Below are positions 1 to 11,279 of a DNA stretch of 64,000 nt, one piece after another. The notes beneath the pieces are model-generated. The model was not told where the DNA came from and searched no databases. It worked only from the letters and a program-made list of their open reading frames with translations. Each line of letters begins with the position of its first letter. Positions within the stretch are counted from its first letter, which is position 1. The stretch comes from Cryptomeria japonica (lineage: Eukaryota; Streptophyta; Pinopsida; Cupressales; Cupressaceae): positions 303,649,450-303,713,449 of the forward strand of contig NC_081408.1 of assembly GCF_030272615.1 (NCBI RefSeq). The letters are read 5' to 3'. A program made the position numbers and the translations under genes.

Positions 1-150
1 CGTTTGTGTTCTTCAGTCGCATCTATGGTGTTTTTAGATGCGTCTGTGTCCAAAAGTCATGTCTGAGTTCTAGAGTTGCATCTGTGTTTCATAGAAGTGC
101 GTATGCGTCAGGAAGCCGCATCTATGTCTGGGGTAACCGTGTCTGTGTGC
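1..150 (+). repeat. Degenerate ~20-bp tandem array, leader array 1
   Basis: A core close to GCRTCTRTG recurs at about 19, 40, 60, 79, 98, 118 and 139, a spacing of 19-21 bp with variable sequence between cores. The array begins before the window. It lies in the 5' leader of the Tat element. The same core recurs at 1,372-1,555 and, inverted, at 13,705-13,997. Confidence 0.8.
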
Positions 151-1371
151 ATTGATTTCATCTTTTTGGGGGTTTTTATTGATTCAGTTTTTGGTCATTT
201 AATGTTTTAGATCTGGACTATTTGGAGCTAACATTTGCAAATCTAGCTAACAAAATTGGTGCAGCTTGTCTTGAAAGAAAAATCATTTGGTTGAAAGCCC
301 CTATTTTCACAAAGTCGTTTGGATTTAAAATTTACCTAACTCGTGTGCTTGCAGAAAGGGGTGATTATTTCAAACAATCCAAACTACTAACAAAATCTTT
401 GTTGCAGGTCCTTGGCAAGGGTTTTTGGATTTTTATTGTGTGCCTTGTTTTCATAGACTAGCAAACACTTCAATTGGTGCACTAAAATTGAATCATTGTC
501 TTTTGTGTCTTGAGTAATAGGCTCTTTTTGTTTAATCTTTAGAGGGTCTGTCTTCCCGTGTGGTCATTAAGACTACTAGTGAGAAGAGAATGACCCAAGT
601 GGTAGCAAAAGAAAAGCTATCTTCTTCCAAACCACTATAAATAACTGTATTCATGGTGAAAACTATGAATAACATGTGTTGATTAGTTCATACCGACACT
701 ATGTCTCCCCATAAACCCGTTTGATCAAATTTATTTGATTAGTTGTAGGGCGTAACCCCTACCGGTTGGGAGCCTTCTGTATTTACAGAGCTGAAAGTGC
801 CACATGTATGGCCACATGAGCGGATGCCCTTACTAGCACCTTTTTGTTTTAGAAGCCCAAATCCTTCTAGTTGTTGAGGCAGGAGGTCGGACCTCTGGTA
901 GTATCCCACACACATATGGTTCTTAGTAGAGATACAAAGTTCACCACGGGGAGTTTTCGTGGAGACTGATGCTTGGCTGACCCGAGAAGTGAGTGCTGAG
1001 GGTGGAGCCAATGAGGTCAAACATCTAAGTATTCGCTTTGAATAGCGTAGCCTTGGGGGTAAAACCCCATGTGGGATCAACAACTATTGTCTTGGCCAGC
1101 CATAAGAATTGTGCTTGACTTATTTTAAACATTCAAACATTCAAGACCAAACAGCAAAAACATTGTGTCTTTTGTGTCTTCAAGTGTATGCAAAACATTT
1201 TTACATCAAACAACACTTTTCTTGGAGTCATTTTGATTCTAGACTTTAGCAAACATTAGGTCCTCATCAACACTGTGTCCTCTTGTCATGAAAAATAGTC
1301 AAACAGTCAGATTTGGTCACAACAAAAATGACTTCACAGATTGGAAAAAATTGCACAAATTTTGCAGAAAA
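151..1371 (+). other. 5' leader of the Tat element, no gene
   Basis: Untranslated leader between two core arrays. A GC-richer block at about 740-1,085 stands out from the AT-rich surroundings. It can be read as an antisense frame of 114 codons, but the composition and position suggest conserved leader RNA sequence rather than a protein. No primer-binding site was found. Confidence 0.5.
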
Positions 1372-1555
1372 GCATCTATGTCAGACATAATAGCATCTGT
1401 GTTGTATAACCGCGTCTGTGAAGGGCAGAAACATGTATGTGTTTCCAAAATCAACATTTCAATTTACAAAAAAATCTTAGAACTGCATCTGCATTAAATA
1501 GAACCACATCTATGTCAGGAAATCGCGTCTGTGAAGTATACAGGCATGTCTGTGT
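1372..1555 (+). repeat. Degenerate ~20-bp tandem array, leader array 2
   Basis: Cores similar to GCRTCTRTG occur at 1,372, 1,393, 1,412 and 1,431, then after a gap at 1,485, 1,506, 1,525 and 1,545. The 19-21 bp period is the same as in the array at the window start. It sits about 500 bp upstream of gag. Confidence 0.8.
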
Positions 1556-2047
1556 TCAGAATTGAAAAAATTTTACAGTCTAGCAAACAAACACAGTCAG
1601 TTTTAGAATTCTTGAGCTTCCTAGGTTATTTCTCCAGGTTTTCATTTAGCATTCAACCTGTCTTTGGGTCTCACACAGTCCATCATTGCTTTACACCTTA
1701 CATTACATTCACATTTGTCTAAACTTGAGTCAAAAGGTCACTTGCTTGTCCTCATCATACTTTGTCAACACACTACATACAACAACATTTTGCTAAGTGG
1801 TCCCTCATCAAGGTCTATCACCTTTGGGTCTCATTTGGTCTTACTTAGAGTCAAGGTCAACTTACCTCATCAAGAGAAACTATCCTCTCTTTGGAAGTCA
1901 CACCTACTCTACTACATACATACTTGGTCTTACACTTTGGACATTGCAAGTACACTTCAGATTCATTTACATTCCATCCAACCCTTGGTCTTCCATACTC
2001 TTTTCCATTTTCATCTAGTCTCACACATCTTGGTCAATACCTAGTTC
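1556..2047 (+). other. Leader immediately upstream of gag
   Basis: CT-rich, low-complexity stretch with repeated GGTC/TTGGTC words. Short open frames here overlap each other and look like chance. The gag start codon is the ATG at 2,048. Confidence 0.4.
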
Positions 2048-4432
2048 ATGGTTGAAACCTGTCTTCAAAAATCTAGGAGAGAAACTAAAGAGGCTCAAGA
2101 GTCCACAAAAATGAGTTCTTATGAGTATGACAATGACATCTTTTTCAATTTTGATCATACTACATTACCTGACATGGATGCCTATAGAAACCTTCCAAAT
2201 GTTGAGAACATGGACACTACAAACAACAATGATTCACACAATGATGATATGGATAACTTTTCCATACATTCAACAAATGTGGAAGAATCCATTATGGATC
2301 CCCGTTTTAATCAATTGATTGAAGAAATAATGAGGAGGGATAGACAATACTTCTTACAAATGATGGCACAAAGTGGAGCCAAGATACCTCATGATTTTGA
2401 CATGTCTCAAATAATGGAACATAGGCCTTTGCAACAACCTCACTCCAACATGGATCAAAGGAGGCCTAATAGTGGAGGCAATAGAGGACCACATATGGTA
2501 CCTGAATCACAATCATCTTTGTTCCAAAAACCAGAGGTCCCACATACACATGGTCAAGCATATGATACTCACCTTCGTAGACCATTATGGAAGTCATATG
2601 CAAAGAAATATGCTCAATCACATATCAATGCTAAGGATCAACCACCAAAGCAATTGGATATTCAATGGCATGCTCAAAATTTTGACACAAGGAAACCCCG
2701 TGTCAAATTTGGGGGCAACACATTAGAACATGACATGCCTGTAGAGTATGGTATACATGGACAAAATAGATATTTCATTCCTCAACATGAATCTATACCA
2801 AGTGGTCCATATATGCAGCATCACTATAGACCTCCTCCATATGAACATGTGTATGATCAATATCATCCATATATGCAACATGCTCCTCCTCCAATTGGTG
2901 CCTCAAGCATGGGGTATGGTCCAAGGAGTCGATCTCCACCTAAGAGCAATTTGGAGCAACAAATCAGGGACTTACAAAAGAAAATGGAGGACATAAATAC
3001 ACCGAAGCCAACATACACAATGAGAGACATATGTCCTTATCCATTTGACAAGAGCATTCCAATGCCTCCATTTCCTACACACTTTGTGACGCCTAAGTTT
3101 GATAAGTATAGAGGAAAAGGGGATCCTAAGGCACACATAAGATAGTTTTTCATAGCTTGCATTGAGATAGCAGCAGAAGAGACATATTTGATGAGATTAT
3201 TCCCACAAAGCCTAGGTGATCAAGCTATGGAATGGTTCTCCCAACTTCCACCTGGAATTAAGTCATGGGGTGACTTAGCAGAGGCATTTATTCAACATTT
3301 CTCCTACAACATAGAGACATACATATCAGTCACTACTTTGTGCAACACCAAGCAAAAAGATGGAGAGTCTTTTTCATCATTTTTACAAAGATGCAGGAAT
3401 CTAGCCAGCAGATGCTCTTGTGAAATTCCACAAAAATAAATGGTAGAAATGTTCACCCAGAATGTTAACAAAGACATTGGTTATGACTTGAGAAAAGCTT
3501 GCTTATCCACCTTCAAGGATGTCATTGAAAAAGGCTTAGCAACAAAGAAGGTCCTAATTGAACAAGGAGTCATTAAGATATTCAAAGACAACAAAGATGA
3601 CTTTAAAGGAAAAGACAAGCCAAGATTTTGGAATAAAAATGAGAACACAGTCAATGATGGTGTTGTTGATGCCAATACAGTGCGACCCAAAGTTGTTTTT
3701 TCTAGATCAAGCTCTACAAACGATCAAGTGAATACTCAAACAACTTCTAGATCATGAAGGAAGTATACTCCATTGGGAGAACCACTTGAGTCAGTTTTCA
3801 AGAAGCTAGTGGAAAAAAAAGTAATCACAATTCTAGATTTTCCTCCTTATGAGCCAAAGGTTAAACCGAATTGGTGGAATGATGATGAGTATTGTGAATT
3901 TCATAAGAGAAAGGGTCACAAGACAGGAAATTGTCATCGATTAAAGAACATCATACAAGATCTCATTGATAGAGGTGACATTGAGGTTGAAGGGCACTCT
4001 TCCAATCAAGAACATGAGATGTTTAAGGAACCATTCCCAAAACATGACAAGGGAAAAGCTAAAGCCACAGATGACCAAACCAACTATACTAGAGCATCCT
4101 ACAACTATGATTCAACTATCAATCACATCTCGATGGACAATTACGTCTCTACCATTATCATCAAGGACAAAAACCCTGATAATTCTACCCAGAGACCCAA
4201 GATTGTCTTAAAAGGCATTGGATCTTCTTTTGAGCCTACCTCTGAATGTCATGTTACAACTCGTCAAGGTAAAATTACTTTGCAAGGTGCTCCAGCCAAG
4301 AACACTGCTTCTTCATCAACCAAACTTGAGTATGACCTTGTAGAACAATTAGGGAAGACACCCACACTCATTCCATTCTTGAGCTCCTATGCATATCCCC
4401 CACACATAAATCCATTCTTGACAAAATCTTGA
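2048..4432 (+). pseudogene. gag polyprotein of the Tat element, decayed
   Basis: The structural capsid and nucleocapsid protein, read in one frame from the ATG at 2,048 and interrupted by stops at about 3,143 (TAG), 3,437 (TAA) and 3,755 (TGA). The first 365 codons are rich in Asn, His, Met and Pro. The capsid-like core follows around 3,020-3,600, with motifs such as FPTHF, DKYRGKGDP and AMEWFSQLP. A zinc-knuckle-like motif of Tat type (CEFHKRKGHKTGNC) lies near 3,890-3,940. The frame shifts by one near 4,400, just before the protease region. Coding continuity despite the stops shows this is a recent enough relic to be aligned easily. Confidence 0.85.
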
Positions 4433-6139
4433 GAGACACTGCCTTTCCTACTGATCTGAATGTGGACTAGTTTCAAGCCATGGTGGGGTACCTTTCCATT
4501 CCACATTCCCTTACATTCATAGAAGCTGATGACACCTCTGTGAGCCAACCACATAATGCACCACTACACATTGAAGCCTTCATACACAAACATCGAATAA
4601 AACGAGTCTTGATAGATGGAGGAGCTGGTCTAAACATTTGTACATTGAGTACTATTAAACAACTGGGATATTCTGATAAAGCTATGAATTCTACAAACAA
4701 AATCACCATCAAGGCATATGATGATGAAGAGCGTTCATCCAAGGGAACAGTCACCTTACCTCTCAGAGTTGGGCCAGTTATGAAGGATGTGGTTTGTCAA
4801 GTCCTAGATCTAGACCTCACTTACAACATATTGCTAGGGCGTCCTTGGATTCATGAAATGAGGGCAGTCCCATCTACATATCACCAATGCATCAAGTTTC
4901 CTCACAACGGAGTGGAGGTAATAGTTAATGGCTATCCTAATCCATTCATATACTGCAATAACATGAGATCAAAAACTGAGACCATCATTCCCAGTAATCG
5001 TGAAGCTATTCCTTCTTTGGCATACATTGATCCTGAGTCATTAAAACCTTCGACATCAAAACAAGGTGAGCTTAAAGGCAAATTTCAGGACAAGGCCATG
5101 GGCGAATACACTTTAAATCAGACCATGTACTTACAACAAGTCATGAATTCACCAAAAGAATATGGAAGACCACATCCTAACAAGCAAGTATCCATCATTG
5201 TACTCAAATGGGACCCTACTACCTTTCAAAGATGGGGCAAACTGGAAGAGGAAGACCTATACAAAATGCTCTACAAAGACCTTGAAGATGATACGCAAGA
5301 CCACATCAGTCTACCATGTGAGAAATATGGCAAAGGTTTCAAGATTCTACAAAAATTTGAGTATGATCGAAAAAGCCCTCTTGGGTTATGAAAGGAAGGC
5401 ATCATTGAACCTGTACAACCTGAATTGACATTCAAAAGGGAACGCTCAAAGGGACTTGGTTTCCTGACTTCCAAGGTCCACACTCAAAGGACAGAAGAAG
5501 CCTTACAAATCAAAGCTGCCAAAATTCAATAGGAGGATCACTATTCCACAGACTCCAACGAATGGGAATGGAGTTCAGATAAATCCTCTAGTGACTACGA
5601 GCTCACCGAGACATTCAGAGAGCCAGATGAACCCACAGAAGAAGAGGAATTTTATAAAAGATTCAAAGTTGGTCAAGAAACAACCCATGAGGATTCCACA
5701 TAGTCCTTGTTTCAAGGTCCTAGGTTGAAATCACATAGGATGAGAACACCTGTCCCAGAATGCGCTACTAGTGATGATAATTTGGATTCGTTCATGATTG
5801 AGACTGATGAGGAGAGTGCCATCGATGACCTCGATAATTACCTTGACATACCCGAATATAACTGCATTTTCACTCTTCGCCCCGCTAACTTCAAAGACAT
5901 TAAAGGCCTTCCCCTTGTTCACCACCAACTCATTGACTGGGATCATGAAGGACCTGCACAGTTTGACACATTCCAAAATGATGAAGCTTTTATTGACTAT
6001 CTTGGCATATGAGATGATCTTCCCCCTGGGGACCATAAAGCGGGATACACTATAGAACTCAATAGCGTGGCATATTTTGGTGAGGGCGTCGGACCTTCCA
6101 GTCACAAAAATGTGAAAATAAGAACAAACCAAGGGTTTT
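4433..6139 (+). pseudogene. Aspartic protease and linker of the Tat polyprotein
   Basis: Open from 4,480 to 5,391, then broken by stops at 5,389, about 5,530 and about 5,700, with a further open stretch at 5,707-6,012 in the same frame. The catalytic motif reads VLIDGGAGLNI near 4,606-4,640. Tat proteases often have D-G-G-A where other retropepsins have D-S-G or D-T-G. A second hallmark, ILLGRPW (the retropepsin flap and C-terminal hydrophobic motif), is near 4,830-4,850. The following acidic linker (DDLDNYLDIPEYN) leads into the RT. A frame change near 6,150-6,190 separates it from RT. Confidence 0.85.
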
Positions 6140-7830
6140 ATGGCAAAAACCACACTGTGGCGCTGTCTGACCCCAAAAAAAGTAAAAAGAAAGGACGTAT
6201 CTGAGGGTGAAAACCTCTTTGAGGCACCCGAAGATGGAAGGCTTGACATCCTCCCAGCATCATATGAGGAAAAGTCATCCATGTTGGTAGAGGAGACTAT
6301 CAAAACAAACATTGGTACAAAAGAAGTTCCACACAACATATTCCTAGCCCAATCTTTGACGGAGTCAGAAAGATCAAATTTCATAAGTTTCTTCAAAGAA
6401 CGAAAAATTAACTTTGCATGGTCATACGCTAATATGCTTGGATTGGATCTGGATTTGGTAATGCATCATTTGACAGTTAAACCGGGGGCAAAACCAGTGA
6501 AACGGAAATTAAGAAAGATGCATCCACAAGTGGCATTACTAGTCAAAGCAGAACTTGAGAAGTTATTGGATGTTGGATTCATATGCCCAATTGATTATCC
6601 TGAATGGATCTCCAACTTAGTGCCTGTCAGTAAACCAGATCGCAGCATCAGAATATGTACAGATTTCAGAGACATCAACAAAACTTGTCCTAAGGATGAC
6701 TTCCCATTACCAAACATAGATTTGATTATAGATCTCATAGCAGGTCATGAAATGTTATTGTTGATGGATGGATTCTCTCGTTATAATCAAATAAAGATTG
6801 CATTTTAGGATCAACACAAAACATCATTCACTTGTCCTTGGGGAACTTTCTGTTGGAATGTCATTCCCTTTGAGCTTAAAAATGCAGGTGCTACATATCA
6901 AAGAGCCATAACTACTATCTTTCACAATCTCATGCACGTAACTGTGGAAGATTACGTTGACGACCTCTTGGGCAAGTCAATAGACAGAAATACACATTTA
7001 GACATACTTTCAGTCGTCTTTGATTGGTTGGAAAAATACAAAGTAAGATTAAACCCCAAGAAATGTGTCTTTGGAGTAACCTTCAAGAAGTTCCTAGGAT
7101 TCATTATATCAAAAAGAGGAATCGAAGCTAATCCAGCAAAATTCAAGGCCATCCTAGAGATGCAACCACCAAGAAATATCAGTCAACTTCGATCTTTACA
7201 AGAGAGACTCCAGTCCATACGAAGATTCATAGCGCAACTTGTAGATAAGTGTAATCCCTTTCAGCACTTGCTACATAAAAACATCAAATTCAAATGGGAT
7301 GATAACTGTCAATAGGCTTTCTAGATGCTCAAAGATTATCTTCTAAATCTGCTAGTTTTGATGCCACCAACTCCAAATCAGCCTCTGTTACTATACATAT
7401 CAGCTACTCCAATAGCACTGGGGGCACTCTTAGCACAACAAATTGTTGAGGGCAAAGAAAAAGTAGCATACTATATCAGTCGCACATTGGTGGGATATGA
7501 GCTAAACTACACACCAATTGAGCGTGCATGTCTCGCTGTGTTCTTTGCTTCATAGAAATTATGACATTACATGCTCACTCATAAGACTAAGTTGGTTGCA
7601 AGAATCGATCCATTGAAATACCTTCTCAATAAAGCAACACTTACTGGGCGACTAGCCAAATGGGTAATGATCCTGAGTGAATTTGACATCGAGTATGTGG
7701 ACAAAAAAGCAATAAAAGGACAAGCCATTGTAGATCAATTAGCAGATGCTCCCATGATAGATGATGTTCCTCTAAGTTTAGAATTTCTAGATGAATCCAT
7801 TTTAACAGTGTCACATGCAAAGCCATGGTA
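6140..7830 (+). pseudogene. Reverse transcriptase and RNase H of the Tat element
   Basis: The RT copies element RNA into cDNA and the RNase H degrades the template. RT motifs in order are FICPIDYPEWISNLVPVSKP, CTDFRDINKTCPKDDFPLP, LLLMDGFSRYNQIKI (the first catalytic Asp) and DYVDDLLGKS (the catalytic YVDD box near 6,950). The gypsy-type RNase H follows at about 7,260-7,800 and includes ISATPIALGALLAQ and YISRTLVGYELNYTPIE. The aspartate usual at the start of this domain is changed. In-frame stops lie at about 6,806, 7,312, 7,321, 7,552 and 7,828, all in one frame, so the decay is by point mutation. Confidence 0.9.
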
Positions 7831-8203
7831 GTTGTACTTCAACAGCTCATACACACAACATGGGGGAGGAGCTAGCATCCTCTTTATAACTCCTTAAGGG
7901 GATTCTATACCAAAATCATACCACTTATCATTTCCTTGCACTAATAATATAGCGGAATATGAGACATTAACAACTGGATTACGGATTACAGTTCAATGGA
8001 AGATCCAGGAACTTCGTGTTTTGGGGGACTCTCAACTTGTAATCCGTCAAGAAACTGATGATTACCAAACAAAGGATGAAAAATTAATGCCTTACAAAAA
8101 AATGGTGGATGACCTGAAACAACATTTCACAAAGATAGACTTTAAGCAGATACCAAGAGAGCAGAATCGGCTACAGTTGCCATGGCTACAATTGCTTCAC
8201 TGA
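7831..8203 (+). pseudogene. Second, archaeal-like RNase H domain of the Tat element
   Basis: Reads LYFNSSYTQHGGGASILF, a stop at about 7,897, then TNNIAEYETLTTGLR and LGDSQLVIRQ. This is the pattern of the additional RNase H that defines the Tat/Ogre lineage (D-G-S, E-Y-E and D-S-Q motifs). The first Asp is Asn here, so this copy is probably inactive. A frameshift near 8,170 joins it to the integrase frame. Confidence 0.85.
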
Positions 8204-9570
8204 TCAATCTACCTCTGAATGAGACCTGCTATGAGTTCTTGGTGGATAACCTTTTGGTTCCTTCATATGAAATCACTCCTACTGAGATGATATGTGTCGT
8301 CAGTCTTGAGTCCCAATTATATGGTTTCATTTTCACATACCTTCGTGACAATACCCTACCTCCTAACCTATCCAATAACCAACATCGCACTTTCATTCGC
8401 CAATCTTCTCGATACGTCATTTTAGCTGATGTCCTATATCGGCGAGGTCTAGATGGCACTCTTCTTAGATGTTTGGAAAGTGTTGAAGCTCAAATTGTGT
8501 TACGTGAAGTACATGAAGGGATATGTGGTCCACATTCTAGTGGTCCTACCTTAGCCAAGAAACTCAACAAGACTGGATATTACTGGCCCAATATGGAAAA
8601 AGACTCATATCAATTTGTCAAGAAATGTAAGCAATGTCAAATTCATGGAGACCTCATCCATGCGCCAGTGCAAGAACTTCAACCAATTGCATCTTCTTGG
8701 CCCTTTTGTTAGTGGGGACTCGATCTCATAGGTAAGATTCACCCTCCTTCTAATGGTCATAAATTCATTATCACTGCCACAGAATATTTCACAAAATGGA
8801 TTGAAGCCGTGCCTCTTACACAAGTCACTGGAAAACAAATTGCTACGTTCATCCTTAACTATATCATTTGCCGATATGGTATTCTTGTTTCTATTATCAC
8901 TGATAACGGGCGTCCCTTAAAAAATCAAGATGTTCATGAACTTTGTGACCGCTTCCATATTTCCCATCGTTTCTCCATGCCATATTACCCCCAAGGTAAC
9001 AGTCAAGCTGAGGCATCTAATAAGATAATCCTTAAGATCCTAAAAAAGATAGTCGACGACGTTGGCCGTAATTGGCATATCCAACTTAATCCTGTACTTT
9101 GGGCATATCGTACAAGTGTCTGCACACCTACAAGAGCTACACCCTATTCACTTGTCTACAGCATTGAAGCCATCTTGCCTATTGAGGTCGAGCTACCCTT
9201 TTTACGAGTCTGTTTGCAAAACATTATCAATAATGAAGACTATAGGGTCTCTCGCTTACAAGAACTTGAACTACTAGATGAATGAAGACAAACTATTTTT
9301 AATCATCTCAAGGCTTACCAACAACGAATGAGTCACAGCTACAATCACAAGGTCAAGCCTTGCACATTTGAGGTAGGTGATTTGGTTCTCAGAGAAAACC
9401 CCAAAAATCAGCAAGACAAAGAGAAGAAGGGCAAGTTTGAACCTAATTGGGTTGGTCCTTACATCATTACAACAGCATATGGATCTGGGGCATATCAGCT
9501 CTCAACTATAGAAGGTGAACCTTTGGAGGATCCTATCAATAGCATGCACCTTCGCAGGTTCTACACATAA
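8182..9570 (+). pseudogene. Integrase of the Tat element
   Basis: Inserts element cDNA into the genome. The zinc-binding HHCC module is around 8,500-8,645 (HEG, then CKQCQIHGD). The catalytic core has its first Asp at DLIGKIHPPSNGHKF (about 8,725), the second at ITDNGRP (about 8,905) and the Glu at QAEASNK (about 9,005). The C-terminal part has the GPYxI module (VGPYIITTAYGSGAYQL). No chromodomain follows. Stops at about 8,710 and 9,283 and an upstream frameshift make it non-functional. It ends at the TAA at 9,568. Confidence 0.9.
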
Positions 9571-11279
9571 CTCTTTGGAATATCCTAATTCAAAAATACA
9601 AAAAAAATCAAAAAATTTAAAAATACAAAAAAAAAAAATTATAAAACAAAAAAAAATCGTTACTTGGTGAAAACCTAGCAAACAGGCGCCTTGTGACATA
9701 AAAAAACATTGAAAAATCGAAAAAAGTAAAGAGAAATAATTTCGTCCAATGGTGAAAACCACTTCGGTGGCACCCTAGGCAAGTACCAAGGTGAAAACTG
9801 GGTCACCAGCGCCATGTGTAGAGACATTGCTCCTCCCTTCTTTAGGATTCACTTTCATCTTTTCACTTTGCACACACTCACAACCTATTAATTCATAATA
9901 AACTTACCCATTCCCATCATGGCTTGTTATTGATCTACCTAAGATTGGTTAGCCATTCATAATAATCCCTTTTCACCTCCCTTTCCATCCATAATAAATC
10001 AGATCCTATCTGTGGCTAAGGCAAATCCTATGTCTAGTGATAGGTGTGGAACTGAGAACATCACATGTTTTGAGGATTACAATTTCTTCCAGCTTCCTTT
10101 AGTCTATCCACGCATAATCCACAATAAAGTTTCATCTTCTTCGCAATAAAGTATCAATTTCATGGATTCAATCAGTTTCAGAAGAGACACAGTAGCAACA
10201 ATGGGCTTCAACAAAATCAAATCTTTCAACAGACTCAAACAACATATGGTTTCGTGCTATCTATCCTTTTTGTGAAAGTAAACATTGTGACCATAATCAA
10301 ATATGACTTATACAAGTGACAAGAGACACTAAATTTGAGGACTACAATGGATGTTGGTGTCAAGTCTTGGTTTTCTTTTGATTTTATCTTTTAGTGACAT
10401 ATCTTTTAGCTTTTCCAGGATGTCTCTGACTAGAGATTCTATCTCTAAGATGTCTTTGACTAGAAAGGCGAGGATGGAGTATCGTCACCAATTTGTATTT
10501 GTTGTCTTTGGATTGTCTCTTAGTAAGGCTATGACTTGTCCAAGGATATGAGGACACTATGAGTCTAGTGTGAACTGGGGCATTCCTTGTTTGTGACTGT
10601 CTTATCTCCATGCAAACAGGTACAATGACTTTCTGGGTCGAACATATGCCTCGATTGTCATAACTTACTTGCCATAATAAAGCTCAATGATGATAACGCA
10701 CAAGAAGCTCTTTCACTTTCATATCTTCTGTCTTCCATCCCCCTTTCTTGATTGACTTCGATCATCCTTTTTGAGTCCACGTAGCCTGCTATCACATGAC
10801 TGAGTATAATGACACACCAAAAACATTTGCATTTCATGTAGTTGTACCTGCATTACCACAATATAAGCATTTCATACATACATATAGATATCACAACTGC
10901 ATCACATCCTACACACAACACCTGTTAGCACAATTTACATTTGCATTATCATATTCCTCTGCATTCCATACATTCACATTTGCATCATGCATACACATAT
11001 AAAACATAAAAGAACAAAAAAATATATTGCATTGCATCATATACATATTTGCATCCATATCATAAGCATCACATAAGAACATCTCATCACATAAATACAC
11101 ATGCATATAGCTACTGCAAAGATGAATCATCTCATATATATATATATATATATATATAAAGTGTCATGATACAATGATGTCAAAATCATATGGCTACAAT
11201 CACCCACAAGTGTTTACATCATCATAAAAAAATGATACAATACTGATACATAGGGAGCCCTCTATGGCTATGATGAACT
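9571..11279 (+). other. Spacer between integrase and the antisense gene, no gene seen
   Basis: AT-rich non-coding sequence. An A-rich tract follows integrase at 9,595-9,660. The word GGTGAAAAC occurs three times (about 9,667, 9,750 and 9,791). A (TA)n run is at 11,131-11,158. Short ORFs here overlap in several frames and show no recognisable motif. Confidence 0.4.
11131..11158. repeat. (TA)n microsatellite
   Basis: About 14 uninterrupted TA units in the Tat spacer. Confidence 0.95.

Noticed and set aside
739-1083. Minus-strand open frame of 114 codons in the Tat leader
   Set aside because: It lies in a compositionally distinct leader block, has no known motif, and is antisense to the element without a supporting start context.
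1664-2018. Overlapping plus-strand frames before gag
   Set aside because: Low-complexity CT-rich leader; two frames overlap and neither resembles a protein.
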